A stretch of 48,197 bases of DNA from Alistipes sp. (GTDB taxonomy: Bacteria; Bacteroidota; Bacteroidia; Bacteroidales; Rikenellaceae). This document shows positions 33,417 to 41,523 of this stretch, piece after piece. The translations under genes and the position numbers were made by a program. The notes beneath the pieces are model-generated. The model was not told the origin of the DNA and did not search any database. It saw only the letters and a list, made by a program, of their open reading frames with translations. Where the stretch lies: contig JAFXFM010000017.1 of the NCBI GenBank assembly GCA_017520545.1, positions 1-48,197 of the forward strand, read 5' to 3'. Within the stretch, counting starts at the first letter, position 1. Every line of letters starts with the position of its first letter.

Positions 33417-34184
33417 CTATTTTTCGGCAACAAAGAATAGGTCAAAGCACTGCAAACCATCCACGTACGGCACAACAGAGTAGTCCGCCATCGTTATCGA
33501 GTCGGTAAGTTCAGTATTCTTCTTATGCAGAGAGCGACGATTTAGGCGATTGAGCAGGTCGTACGGAATTTGCAAAAGTCGTCGAGGAAGGCGATGCTGC
33601 ATATCGAGAATATCAAAACGTGTAATTTTTCGTACGCTTGCTCGATTTTTGGCGTAGTAGTCCATAATCTTCTCGTTGCCAACCACGCCATACGCCTCGA
33701 CCTTCGAAAAGTTACACTCCAACAGATTTCGCAACTCGTCGGCATTATACTCTCGCACGTGCCAAGGGTTGCGCGTGAGCGACATCGGCGCATTTGGGGT
33801 CGAAACAACAAACTTTCCACCCGGGCGCAGCACACGTGCCACCTCGCGTACAAATTCCATATCCTCCTCGATATGCTCGATAACCTGAAATGACACTACC
33901 GAGTCGAACGAACAGTTTTCAAAGCCTATTGGTGGCACCTCCATATCGTAATACTCCACATTTTCGAGTTGAAGGATCTCCTGCGGCAACTGCTTGTCAA
34001 TCGATATATATCGGGTAGCCTTTGGCGATACAATCTCCACGCCATAACCCATTCCGGTACCTATTTCGAGGATATCGCCCCCGACTATAGTGGCGGCGTG
34101 ATGATACGCCAACGCCGAGCGTTGGAATACGTAGTTATCCGATTTCTCGAGCGATACACGCTCTGCGGTAGCAATGTTTGACAT
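33417..34184 (-). CDS. SAM-dependent methyltransferase (type 11)
   Basis: This 255-aa class I methyltransferase has SAM motif DILEIGTGMGYGVEIV near residue 37, SIDKQL as the acidic loop, and the type-11 block VVSFQVIEHIEEDMEFVREVARVLRPGGKFVVSTPN. No target-specific domain is visible. A role in polysaccharide or lipid modification would be a guess. On the minus strand a 7-bp hairpin (AAAAGCC/GGCTTTT) lies 7 nt before its start. Confidence 0.85.
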   Translation of the reverse strand: MSNIATAERVSLEKSDNYVFQRSALAYHHAATIVGGDILEIGTGMGYGVEIVSPKATRYISIDKQLPQEILQLENVEYYDMEVPPIGFENCSFDSVVSFQVIEHIEEDMEFVREVARVLRPGGKFVVSTPNAPMSLTRNPWHVREYNADELRNLLECNFSKVEAYGVVGNEKIMDYYAKNRASVRKITRFDILDMQHRLPRRLLQIPYDLLNRLNRRSLHKKNTELTDSITMADYSVVPYVDGLQCFDLFFVAEK

Positions 34185-34191
34185 AAATTCT

Positions 34192-34208
34192 AAAAGCCTT
34201 CGGCTTTT
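34192..34208. other. hairpin in front of the methyltransferase start
   Basis: AAAAGCC and GGCTTTT pair with loop TTC. A T-run follows on the plus strand and A-rich sequence on the other. It may be an old terminator or a 5' UTR hairpin for the minus-strand gene. Confidence 0.5.
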
Positions 34209-34320
34209 TTAGGGGCGTTAGCGGCGTTAGCGGCATTAGAGTTTTTCTCTTCTTTTTGCGCCTACCTTACTTACCCTTACTTGCCGTTACTTGCCCTTAA
34301 TAGCCTTTATTATTTGGCGC
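34209..34320. repeat. GCGTTAGCG and CTTACTTGCCC repeats
   Basis: GGCGTTAGCGGCGTTAGCGG tandem words are followed by TTACTTACCCTTACTTGCC and CTTAATAGCC words as at 8935-8970. No gene is seen. Confidence 0.65.
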
Positions 34321-34379
34321 AATTTTCCTACCGCAAAAATAAAAATTTTTGCTCACAATACCGCAACTCTCGAAAATAA

Positions 34380-34451
34380 ATTTTAGGGCTTTTAGCTGTT
34401 AGCCATTAGCCATTGGCTTTTTAAGGTATTTTTTGTTGATTTAAGAAATAA
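34380..34451. repeat. inserted TAATGGC block with possible target duplication
   Basis: The promoter at 16174-16235 reads straight through CGAAAATAATTTCTAAATTTG. Here the same sequence is split by about 66 bp containing GCCATTAGCCATTGGC. AAATAA is present on both sides (34374-34379 and 34446-34451). Confidence 0.7.
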
Positions 34452-34455
34452 TTTC

Positions 34456-34463
34456 TAAATTTG
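34456..34463 (+). promoter_or_regulatory. promoter -7 box of the gene at 34754
   Basis: TAAATTTG, followed by the leader hairpin GCAGTTTTTGGATTGC at 34468-34483. Confidence 0.7.
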
Positions 34464-34753
34464 TGGTGCAGTTTTTGGATTGCAGACATAATTTGATGAA
34501 AGTGTATTAGCTTTTATCCTTGAATGGAAATCTGGAAAATTTCAAATGACCAAGGAGAGCAACGCACTCGTCACCGTGTATTTGGTGTTATGGCACTTTC
34601 GTTGCCCTATGCCTAAATACGGGTGTGGGGTATTGTTTATTTGGTCATAGGTATTCCAGAACCTCCATTCAGATAAACTAATCGGCCTCACACTTTCTTT
34701 TTTTATACTAACCGCACATTCGGGGCAGGTGAGCAAACAAAAAGTTATTTATT
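34464..34753 (+). ncRNA. structured leader RNA, copy D
   Basis: A 5' hairpin spans 34468-34483. The closing stem GAAAGTGT (34498-34505) pairs with ACACTTTC (34690-34697). Stem 2 pairs TGAATGGA and TCTGGAA (34521-34537) with TTCCAGA and TCCATTCA (34654-34671) over an AA/ACC loop. Stem 3 pairs ATGACCAA (34546-34553) with TTGGTCAT (34641-34648). Apical stems enclose GCACTC and lead to GGTGTGGGGTAT. CATTCGGGG follows. Relative to copy A the stems differ in sequence but keep pairing. The closing stem ends 56 nt before the ATG. Function is unknown. Confidence 0.75.
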
Positions 34754-36172
34754 ATGAAACGAATTTCTATTTTGTCAGTAGTTATGGCAATCCTATCCGT
34801 TTCTTTTATCTCTGCTCAAAACACGAGCGAGAAAGAGGTGTTATTCAAGAATGGAACTGTTAAAGGGGTATTTGCGAAGGGAGAGTTACAAAGAGGAAAT
34901 GCCTCTTTTTACTTTAATAAGGCAGAGATGCTTTTTGAAGGCAAATATATACCACACACAGACGCAGATAGCGGTGGTTTCAATTTCCGTGGAACATTGG
35001 TGTACAAAAACGAGAAATACACCTGCGTTGCTGCTTTAACAAACAATCTCGCAGAGTGGGGAGCAGATGCTGATTGTTGGGTACAGACAATTTACAAAAG
35101 AGGCTCCAAAAAGAGGAGTATAAACATTTCACACTTATACATTGCAGAGTATTGTCCCGCCGAAAAGTTTAGTCTTGTTGATAAAATTGTATCAAAAGAG
35201 AAAGAAGTCAAAGAGTGGGAGCGTTCATACTATAGAGAGCCTTTCTCCATTTTGGTAAATGGCAAGCACTCTATCTACTACAAAAATGGCAATATATATA
35301 CTGGCGAAAAGGGCGACGAGGAACTACTCATTGAATATATTTGGGCAAATGGAGATAAATACGAAGGATATGCAGCTAATTCCGCAGTGTATATAAAAGA
35401 GAAACTGGACCCTAGTGTAGGAGCGTTCGCTATGGACACTCGCGGATCAAGCACAGTGAATTTCGAAGATGTAAATAGAATTCTTTCTACCGATAAGTTT
35501 CCGCATTACATCAATCGTGAAGGCTGTTTTAAGTTAAAAGATGGTCGAGAAATTAAAATTTCAACATTATACGATATATATGATTGTGAAAACAAAAAGT
35601 TGGTATATAACGCATCTCAACTCTCTGGTGAAGGCAAAACCCCATCGGAAATTGTCGCTATTCGAGATAGTGTTGTCTTAGCGCAAGAGGCAAAAAAGCA
35701 GCAATTAGAAGAAGAGAAAAGGCGTTTGGAGGAGGAGAAAAAACGCCAAGAAGAGGAAAAAAGACAGGAACGAATTAAGAAGTATGGAGAAGAGATTGCT
35801 TCATTAATAGAAAAGGGAGAGGTTTCAATTGGTATGACCAAAGAGGCGGTATTAGAGTCGATACAGAACAAGAAGAAGATATACGACATCACCTACAACC
35901 AAAACCAAGAGTTCTGGCAGGCAAATCGCAATAAGGCAAATAAGTATATCCAATACGAAATGCCTAAATCTGCAGAAGAGGCAATGGCAGGAATGTTTAT
36001 GGGCGCAATTCTTCAAGTAACGGGGTTGTCAGAAGACTATCTGAAAGCATTATTCAAATACGACTATTTAGAGTTCAAAGATGGTGTTTTAGTTAGTTTT
36101 AGGGAGTGGCAAGACAGAGGAAATAGCTCCCCTCGTTATTACAGCAATCCGATGTCGTTATTTGGTCTATAA
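34754..36172 (+). CDS. exported coiled-coil protein with MORN-like segments
   Basis: This 472-aa protein has signal peptide MKRISILSVVMAILSVSFISAQ. The N-terminal 220 residues are beta-rich with MORN-like pieces (NGDKYEGYA, KNGNIYTGEKG). A charged coiled coil (QLEEEKRRLEEEKKRQEEEK) lies near residues 315-340. After it, IEKGEVSIGMTKEAVLESI resembles the start of SmpA/BamE-type domains, a weak likeness. The C-terminus contains a short hydrophobic AMAGMFMGAILQVTG. The gene is AT-rich compared with its neighbours. It shares promoter type and terminator with the gene at 16501 and leader fold with the BspA-like gene. No named family is recognised. Confidence 0.8.
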   Translation: MKRISILSVVMAILSVSFISAQNTSEKEVLFKNGTVKGVFAKGELQRGNASFYFNKAEMLFEGKYIPHTDADSGGFNFRGTLVYKNEKYTCVAALTNNLAEWGADADCWVQTIYKRGSKKRSINISHLYIAEYCPAEKFSLVDKIVSKEKEVKEWERSYYREPFSILVNGKHSIYYKNGNIYTGEKGDEELLIEYIWANGDKYEGYAANSAVYIKEKLDPSVGAFAMDTRGSSTVNFEDVNRILSTDKFPHYINREGCFKLKDGREIKISTLYDIYDCENKKLVYNASQLSGEGKTPSEIVAIRDSVVLAQEAKKQQLEEEKRRLEEEKKRQEEEKRQERIKKYGEEIASLIEKGEVSIGMTKEAVLESIQNKKKIYDITYNQNQEFWQANRNKANKYIQYEMPKSAEEAMAGMFMGAILQVTGLSEDYLKALFKYDYLEFKDGVLVSFREWQDRGNSSPRYYSNPMSLFGL

Positions 36173-36178
36173 ACAACT

Positions 36179-36208
36179 ATCGCCTCGCAGAACAAACTGC
36201 GAGGCGAT
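36179..36208 (+). terminator. strong hairpin terminator
   Basis: ATCGCCTCGCAG and CTGCGAGGCGAT with loop AACAAA. The stem is identical to that at 17101-17130; only the loop differs. Confidence 0.8.
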
Positions 36209-36226
36209 ACCTTTAATTCTCAATTA

Positions 36227-37063
36227 TCAACTCTTAATCTGAATTGCATCGTCGGTACAAACAACTCGATTGTGGCTCATAAGCACACCTAACGAGCGTT
36301 TGAAGAGTTTTTTGCTCATATTTAGTTGCTCGCGAATCTCCTCTGGCGAACTATTATCCGAGAGTGCGAGCGAGCCGCCCGCTGCCACAATAGCATCGTA
36401 GAGCACCTCTGCCGAGTCCTTAACCTGCGCAAAGCCCTTCTGCTGCAACGACAAATCGATGCGGTTATCGTCGGTTATGCGGCTTACATACGCCTCTACC
36501 TTATCGCCGAGAGCCACATCGCGGAACAACTGATTTTTATAAATCATTCCCCAATGGCGATTTTCGACAATGGCACGATAGCCGATTTCGCTCTCCGACA
36601 CAATCAACGCCTCCACCTTCTGGCGTGGTGCAAGCGTGATAATATCCTCGTTATTAACGTATTGCTTCAACTTTGATGTTGCCACACAGCGGTCTGTGAT
36701 GTTATCCACATAGAGATATACCGCCTTATAGGAGCCAACCACAACGCCGCCTTGCTGATTGCGGTTTGGGAGGAACAGATCCTTGCCCGTGATACCCCAA
36801 TCGAGGAATGCACCGTGGATATTCTTATCCACAACCTTCAAATAGGCGCACTTGCCCACAGTGATTTTCGGTGTTTCGGTGGTTGCAACGATTCTATCCT
36901 CCGAGTCGTGGTAGACAAAAACTTCGACCTCATCGTCCACCTTCTGCGTTAGCGATACGTAGCGATTTGGGAGCAAAGCCTCATTGCCCTCCTCGTCAGC
37001 AAGATACAGACCAAACTCCGATACACGCGCCACCCGCAGCGTTTGAATCTCTCCAATTCTCAT
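36227..37063 (-). CDS. S1-like RNA-binding protein, CvfB family
   Basis: This 278-aa protein matches the CvfB/YitL family: consecutive S1-type OB folds (LRVARVSEFGLYLADEEGNEALLPNRYV; KCAYLKVVDKNIHGAFLDWGI; VEALIVSESEIGYRAIVENRHWGMIY) and a C-terminal winged helix (EIREQLNMSKKLFKRSLGVL). Relatives bind RNA and affect virulence gene expression in Staphylococcus; the role here is unknown. It lies 15 nt after korB as the last gene of a long minus-strand run. Confidence 0.88.
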   Translation of the reverse strand: MRIGEIQTLRVARVSEFGLYLADEEGNEALLPNRYVSLTQKVDDEVEVFVYHDSEDRIVATTETPKITVGKCAYLKVVDKNIHGAFLDWGITGKDLFLPNRNQQGGVVVGSYKAVYLYVDNITDRCVATSKLKQYVNNEDIITLAPRQKVEALIVSESEIGYRAIVENRHWGMIYKNQLFRDVALGDKVEAYVSRITDDNRIDLSLQQKGFAQVKDSAEVLYDAIVAAGGSLALSDNSSPEEIREQLNMSKKLFKRSLGVLMSHNRVVCTDDAIQIKS

Positions 37064-37078
37064 TTCTCTCTCTTTTTT

Positions 37079-38107
37079 TTACTTTACCTCCCACGTTTCG
37101 CCACCAAAGAACAGGTCGTCAGAGCACTTATTTGGCTCACGTTGCTGCTGTTCGTCGATTTGGCGAGTTACCTCGCTATCGTAAGTCGGGCGCTCTACAT
37201 CGCGGATAATACCCACAGCCACAGGGTACTCCGGATAACGCATCGACGCAAGCATCGTATGCAAAGCCGTATCCTCCGTATGTGCATCGTGTGTCAGCAC
37301 ATCGTCAATCGTATAACCATCTTCGCCAACAGTTACAACCTTCAAGTGCAAGCCATCAAGCACCAAGCCCTTCTCCTTGTTTGCACCAAAGAGCATCTTC
37401 TCATCGTGAACAAGACGAATGGTGCGCTCCTCGCGAATAGCCTTCGACTCAGCATAATCGGCGTGAGTTTTATGGTTGAAAATCACGCAATTTACCAATG
37501 CCTCGGTTACCGCCATACCTTTGTGGCAAGCACCTGCAACAAGCACATCTTTGGTCAATTCCAACTCCATATCAATCGTGCGGGCCACGAACGACGCCTT
37601 TGCGCCAATCGCCAACACCGCAGGCGAAAATGGCTCTTCGATAGTTCCAAATGGCGAGGTTTTAGTAACCTTGCCCAACTTCGAAGTAGGGGAGTATTGA
37701 CCTTTGGTCAAACCATATATCTCGTTGTTGAAGAGCAACAAATTCAAATCTATATTTCTGCGGCAAGCGTGGATAAAGTGGTTTCCACCAATTGCCAACG
37801 AGTCGCCATCGCCCGAGCAAACCCACACCGAAAGGTCGGGACGAGCCGTCTTCAAACCCGTAGCTATAGCTGCTGCACGACCGTGAATGGTGTGAAAGCC
37901 GTAGGTATTCATATAGTAGACAAATCGGGACGAGCAACCAATACCCGAGATAAATGCGAACTGCTCTCGCGGGATATCCAATCGCTCCGCCACCTCGGGC
38001 AGCGCCTTCAACACTGAGTTAAATATGGCGTGATCACCACATCCAGCACACCACTTCACAGCGTTGCCATTACGAAAATCATTTGGGGTATACTCTCTCT
38101 TTGCCAT
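37079..38107 (-). CDS. korB: 2-oxoacid:ferredoxin oxidoreductase, beta subunit
   Basis: This is the thiamine-diphosphate subunit of an oxygen-sensitive 2-oxoacid (probably 2-oxoglutarate) ferredoxin oxidoreductase, which makes acyl-CoA and reduced ferredoxin. Cys20 and Cys23 in KWCAGCGDH belong to the iron-sulfur site. The ThDP motif GDGDSLAIGGNH is at residues 99-110, followed by LLLFNNEIYGLTKGQYSPTS. The length of 342 aa is normal for KorB. It starts 2 nt after korA ends, as expected for one enzyme. The 2-oxoglutarate preference is inferred from the family. Confidence 0.92.
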   Translation of the reverse strand: MAKREYTPNDFRNGNAVKWCAGCGDHAIFNSVLKALPEVAERLDIPREQFAFISGIGCSSRFVYYMNTYGFHTIHGRAAAIATGLKTARPDLSVWVCSGDGDSLAIGGNHFIHACRRNIDLNLLLFNNEIYGLTKGQYSPTSKLGKVTKTSPFGTIEEPFSPAVLAIGAKASFVARTIDMELELTKDVLVAGACHKGMAVTEALVNCVIFNHKTHADYAESKAIREERTIRLVHDEKMLFGANKEKGLVLDGLHLKVVTVGEDGYTIDDVLTHDAHTEDTALHTMLASMRYPEYPVAVGIIRDVERPTYDSEVTRQIDEQQQREPNKCSDDLFFGGETWEVK

Positions 38108-38109
38108 AA

Positions 38110-39966
38110 CTAATTCATATTAAGGTTTGACAAAATAGCCTTTTTTAAGTGCTCCACCTCGAATGGCTTCGCCTCCATACTTGCCATCGAGCGGATATTG
38201 CCGTGCGCAGTTACCGAACGCAAGTACGATGCAAATTGTCCGCTATTGCTCTCGCATACCAACACTCGATTGAAACGGGCTACACTCTCCTTCACTCCAC
38301 TTTGGAGCGGATTTACGAGGTCGATTGTTACGTAGGCAACATCAACACCTTCTGCAACGAGTTGCATCACAGCCTCGCGTACCTTTCCGGCATTGCTGCC
38401 CCAAGCCAAAACCAACAATTCACCGCTATCGCCACCCTCGACAGAGATTTGCGGCACCATCTCCGCTACACGCGCGACACGCTCGGCACGCAACGCGCCC
38501 ATAGCAGCGTGGTCGGCAGGGGAGTATGATATAACGCCCGTAGTTGGTTGCTTTTCGAGTCCGCCAAGTCGATGTTCCAGTCCCTCAGCACCGGGTATCG
38601 CCCAATAGCGAGCAGAATTTTCGTTTGTCGAATACGGATTGAACAGACCTCGTTCATTGAAGCACTCCGCTTTTGCTGCCAACTCCTCGCGCGACACGAT
38701 TGGTGGTGTGATCGTAGGCATATCCGAAACTCGCTTCACACGCCAAGGCTCCGTGCCATTCGCAAGGTTTCCGTCGGTGAGAAGCACCACCGGCATCATT
38801 CTCTCCAACGCAATTTTCGCCGCCATAAAAGCCTTATCAAAGCAATCTGCCGGCGAGTGTGCCGTCAAGACCACTAACGGGCTGTCGCCATTGCGACCAT
38901 ACATCGCCTGCAACAAATCAGCCTGCTCACTCTTTGTTGGCAAACCCGTCGAAGGTCCGCCTCGCTGAACATCGACTACAACAAGTGGTATCTGAGCCAT
39001 AACTGCCAAGCCCAACGCCTCGCTCTTCAAAGCCAAACCCGGACCCGAGGTGGTAGTTACCGCCAACGAGCCACCAAACGATGCACCTATGGCAGTACAG
39101 ATTCCGGCAATCTCGTCCTCCGCCTGAACGGTCTTCACGCCCAAAGCCTTGTGCTTTGCCAACTCCTCCAAGATACCCGTCGCAGGGGTAATAGGGTAGG
39201 AGCCACAGAAGAGCGGTCTGCCACTCCTCTCTGCGGCAGCAATAAAGCCCCAAGCAACCGCCTGATTACCGTTGATAGAGCGATAGACACCCTTCGAGAG
39301 GACATTCTTTTCCGCTTTCATCTGGTTTTCTCCCACAAGGTGGGTGTTCTTTGCATAGTTCTCGCCCGCGTGCAGCGCTGCGATATTCGCATTACAAACG
39401 AGTTCACTCTTCGCACCAAACTTCTTTATTAAAAACTTCTCGGCATATTCAGTCGAGATATCATACATACCGAGCGTAATGCCTAACACCACCATATTAC
39501 GACACTTCAACGCCGACTTACGATCCAAGCCAAACTCAGCAACTGCATCGAGAGTCATCTGCGTAATTGGCGCCTCGACGATATTGCACTCGGTCATATT
39601 CAACTCTGCTACAATTGTTTCGATATCGTAGCCTAACTTCGCTACCGACTCCTTCGTAAAGTTGTCGCTATCGAGCAACACCATAGCCGTAGCCGCAGCA
39701 TATTTGCGGTGCGCCACCAATGCCGCAGGGTTCATAGCCACAAACACCGAGCACTTGTCGCCCTCGTGCGCAACAATTTGCGAATCGAAATGCACTTGAA
39801 ATCCAGAAACTCCGGCAACCGTACCTTGCGGTGCACGAACTTCGGCAGGGTAGTCGGGGAATGTAAACACGCCATATCCTGCAAATGCTGCACTCTCCGA
39901 AAAGAGGTTTCCTACCAATTGCATTCCATCTCCCGAATCTCCCGAAAAACGAATAACAACACTCAT
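38110..39966 (-). CDS. korA: 2-oxoacid:ferredoxin oxidoreductase, fused gamma-alpha subunit
   Basis: This 618-aa partner of KorB has residues 1-190 as the gamma (POR) domain, starting VIRFSGDSGDGMQLVGNLF with FPDYPAEVRAPQGTVAGVSG. Residues of about 230-618 form the alpha domain: GNQAVAWGFIAAA, YPITPATGILEELAK, VQAEDEIAGICTAIGASFGG, TTTSGPGLALKSEALGLA and VDVQRGGPSTGLPTKSEQADL. The gamma-alpha fusion is usual in Bacteroidetes. The enzyme serves reductive or anaerobic TCA reactions with ferredoxin. Confidence 0.93.
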   Translation of the reverse strand: MSVVIRFSGDSGDGMQLVGNLFSESAAFAGYGVFTFPDYPAEVRAPQGTVAGVSGFQVHFDSQIVAHEGDKCSVFVAMNPAALVAHRKYAAATAMVLLDSDNFTKESVAKLGYDIETIVAELNMTECNIVEAPITQMTLDAVAEFGLDRKSALKCRNMVVLGITLGMYDISTEYAEKFLIKKFGAKSELVCNANIAALHAGENYAKNTHLVGENQMKAEKNVLSKGVYRSINGNQAVAWGFIAAAERSGRPLFCGSYPITPATGILEELAKHKALGVKTVQAEDEIAGICTAIGASFGGSLAVTTTSGPGLALKSEALGLAVMAQIPLVVVDVQRGGPSTGLPTKSEQADLLQAMYGRNGDSPLVVLTAHSPADCFDKAFMAAKIALERMMPVVLLTDGNLANGTEPWRVKRVSDMPTITPPIVSREELAAKAECFNERGLFNPYSTNENSARYWAIPGAEGLEHRLGGLEKQPTTGVISYSPADHAAMGALRAERVARVAEMVPQISVEGGDSGELLVLAWGSNAGKVREAVMQLVAEGVDVAYVTIDLVNPLQSGVKESVARFNRVLVCESNSGQFASYLRSVTAHGNIRSMASMEAKPFEVEHLKKAILSNLNMN

Positions 39967-39976
39967 ATCTTCCTAA

Positions 39977-40372
39977 TTAATCCTTTGCAACTCCTTTTAA
40001 AGTCAAAATTACAGCTCCTCCAACCGAATTGGAGCGGACTTGTACTACACGATGAAAAATTCCTTTATCCATCTTCTTCACATCGACAAGCAGCTCTATC
40101 TTGCCCTTTTCGCCTACGGCAATCGGCTTGCGCAAAAATATAGGCTTCACGCACGAACAAGAGGTCGTAACGGAGAGTACAACCAACGGCTCTGTTCCAT
40201 TGTTCACAAAGTTGAAAACGCACAATTGGTTCGACCCTTTGCGCGATACCTCGCCGAAATCGCACTCTGTCTGCTCGAACTTAACGTGCGCACCATCACG
40301 CCGTCCCTGCGCCTCGGCGTTCAATGGTAACGCCGCCACAGCAACACAAAACAGTATCGACAAAAATCGCAT
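39977..40372 (-). CDS. DUF1573 exported protein
   Basis: This 131-aa protein has signal peptide MRFLSILFCVAVAALPLNAEAQ. The mature part is one Ig-like DUF1573 domain, marked by FDFGEV-type CDFGEVSRKG, FNFVNNGTEPLVVLSVTTSCSC and a final LTLKGVA. Members are abundant in Bacteroidetes and probably act in the periplasm or envelope; their role is unknown. It sits between tonB (3 nt) and korA (10 nt). Confidence 0.88.
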   Translation of the reverse strand: MRFLSILFCVAVAALPLNAEAQGRRDGAHVKFEQTECDFGEVSRKGSNQLCVFNFVNNGTEPLVVLSVTTSCSCVKPIFLRKPIAVGEKGKIELLVDVKKMDKGIFHRVVQVRSNSVGGAVILTLKGVAKD

Positions 40373-40375
40373 AAC

Positions 40376-41098
40376 CTAATTCAATCTAAACTTATAGGTG
40401 ATTGTTCCACTAATAGTGGTTAAATCGTTGGTTTTACTAAATCTCGCCCTTCGCGCCGCCTTCAACGCTGCATTTTTCAGCTCGGGGTCTTGCGTAGTAG
40501 AGCCGCGCTGCTCGTAAGCCGCACTCGACACCTTTCCCGTAGGATCAACAACAACACGCACCACTACGATACCGCCTTTATTGCCAGGAGGGTAGGTCGG
40601 CGAAGGGAGTACATCGCAACCACGACCCGCCAATCCCTTGTCTATATCGAGGTCGATTGTTCCAATCTCGCTCAAACCACGACCTGCGCCCGTAGATTTG
40701 GTTACACTATCCTGCTTTGCCTTCGGATTACCAACATCGGCAGGTTTATCGACGCCATTCTTCAAGTTTGGCATCTGTGCACGCGGATTTACCGTACGAG
40801 TAACCTCCTCTTTACCCTCCGACTGCTGGGTATTCTCCTCCGGGTCGGGGGTCTTATGAGGTGGATTTTCCTTTACGTTTGGTTTGGTTGTTGGCACAGG
40901 CGGAGCCACCGTCTTTGCCCTACGCTTCTGCTCGGGCTCGGGCTTTGGTGGCGGTTCAGGCTCGACATACTCGATGTAGATGACGTCGTTTTGTTGCATT
41001 GCCGCCGGACGAGATTTTATCTCGACGAGCAGAAACGCAACCACCAACACCACCGCATACACAGCCGAGGATATGCCGGCATAAATTTTTGAATCCAT
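40376..41098 (-). CDS. tonB: TonB-family energy transducer
   Basis: This 240-aa protein has one N-terminal membrane anchor (IYAGISSAVYAVVLVVAFLLV). A periplasmic proline-rich linker follows (PEPPPKPEPEQKRR, PPVPTTKPNVKENPP). The C-terminal TonB domain (GGIVVVRVVVDPTGKVSSAAY, ending FSKTNDLTTISGTITYKF) contacts outer-membrane receptors. ATG 41098 lies 1 nt after the exbD stop; the frame extension into exbD is not real. With exbB and exbD it forms a proton-driven motor for active transport or envelope work. Confidence 0.9.
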   Translation of the reverse strand: MDSKIYAGISSAVYAVVLVVAFLLVEIKSRPAAMQQNDVIYIEYVEPEPPPKPEPEQKRRAKTVAPPVPTTKPNVKENPPHKTPDPEENTQQSEGKEEVTRTVNPRAQMPNLKNGVDKPADVGNPKAKQDSVTKSTGAGRGLSEIGTIDLDIDKGLAGRGCDVLPSPTYPPGNKGGIVVVRVVVDPTGKVSSAAYEQRGSTTQDPELKNAALKAARRARFSKTNDLTTISGTITYKFRLN

Positions 41099-41099
41099 A

Positions 41100-41513
41100 C
41101 TACTCCGCTTGGGTTGCAAGTATCAACCTATATCCATTACCTTTGGCGATATTCATCACCTTGACCACCTCATCAACAGCCACCGACTTGTCGCAATGCA
41201 ACGATACGGTTGGCTCCTTCTGCTCCTGTAAACGGGTCTGTAGCTCCTTCTCGATGCCCTTTATGCCCGCAACAGCCACATCCTCGACATAGTAATAGTA
41301 CGAGTCCATCACCTTATCGTGCTTAATCGACACGGCGGTAATCTTCTTGTCCGACAATTGATTTGAACTCTTTGGCAGATCCAACTTCAACGCATTTGTA
41401 GGCGTAATAAGTGTGGTTGCAATGAGCATAAATATCAACAGAAGGAACATCAAGTCGGTCATAGCCGAACTCGAGAACGACTTATCGACCTTCGAACCTC
41501 TCTTAATTGCCAT
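41100..41513 (-). CDS. exbD: ExbD/TolR-type biopolymer transport protein
   Basis: This 137-aa protein has one membrane helix at residues 18-38. It includes the proton-carrying aspartate in SSAMTDLMFLLLIFMLI, the key residue of this family. The periplasmic domain has VSLHCDKSVAVDEVVKVMNIAKGNGY. It lies 10 nt after exbB. It is the motor component with ExbB and TonB. Confidence 0.92.
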   Translation of the reverse strand: MAIKRGSKVDKSFSSSAMTDLMFLLLIFMLIATTLITPTNALKLDLPKSSNQLSDKKITAVSIKHDKVMDSYYYYVEDVAVAGIKGIEKELQTRLQEQKEPTVSLHCDKSVAVDEVVKVMNIAKGNGYRLILATQAE

Positions 41514-41523
41514 AATCCCTTAA

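Noticed and set aside
34542-34736. Minus-strand 64-aa reading frame in leader D
   Set aside because: It runs opposite to the leader, and the region's conservation follows RNA pairing rather than codons.
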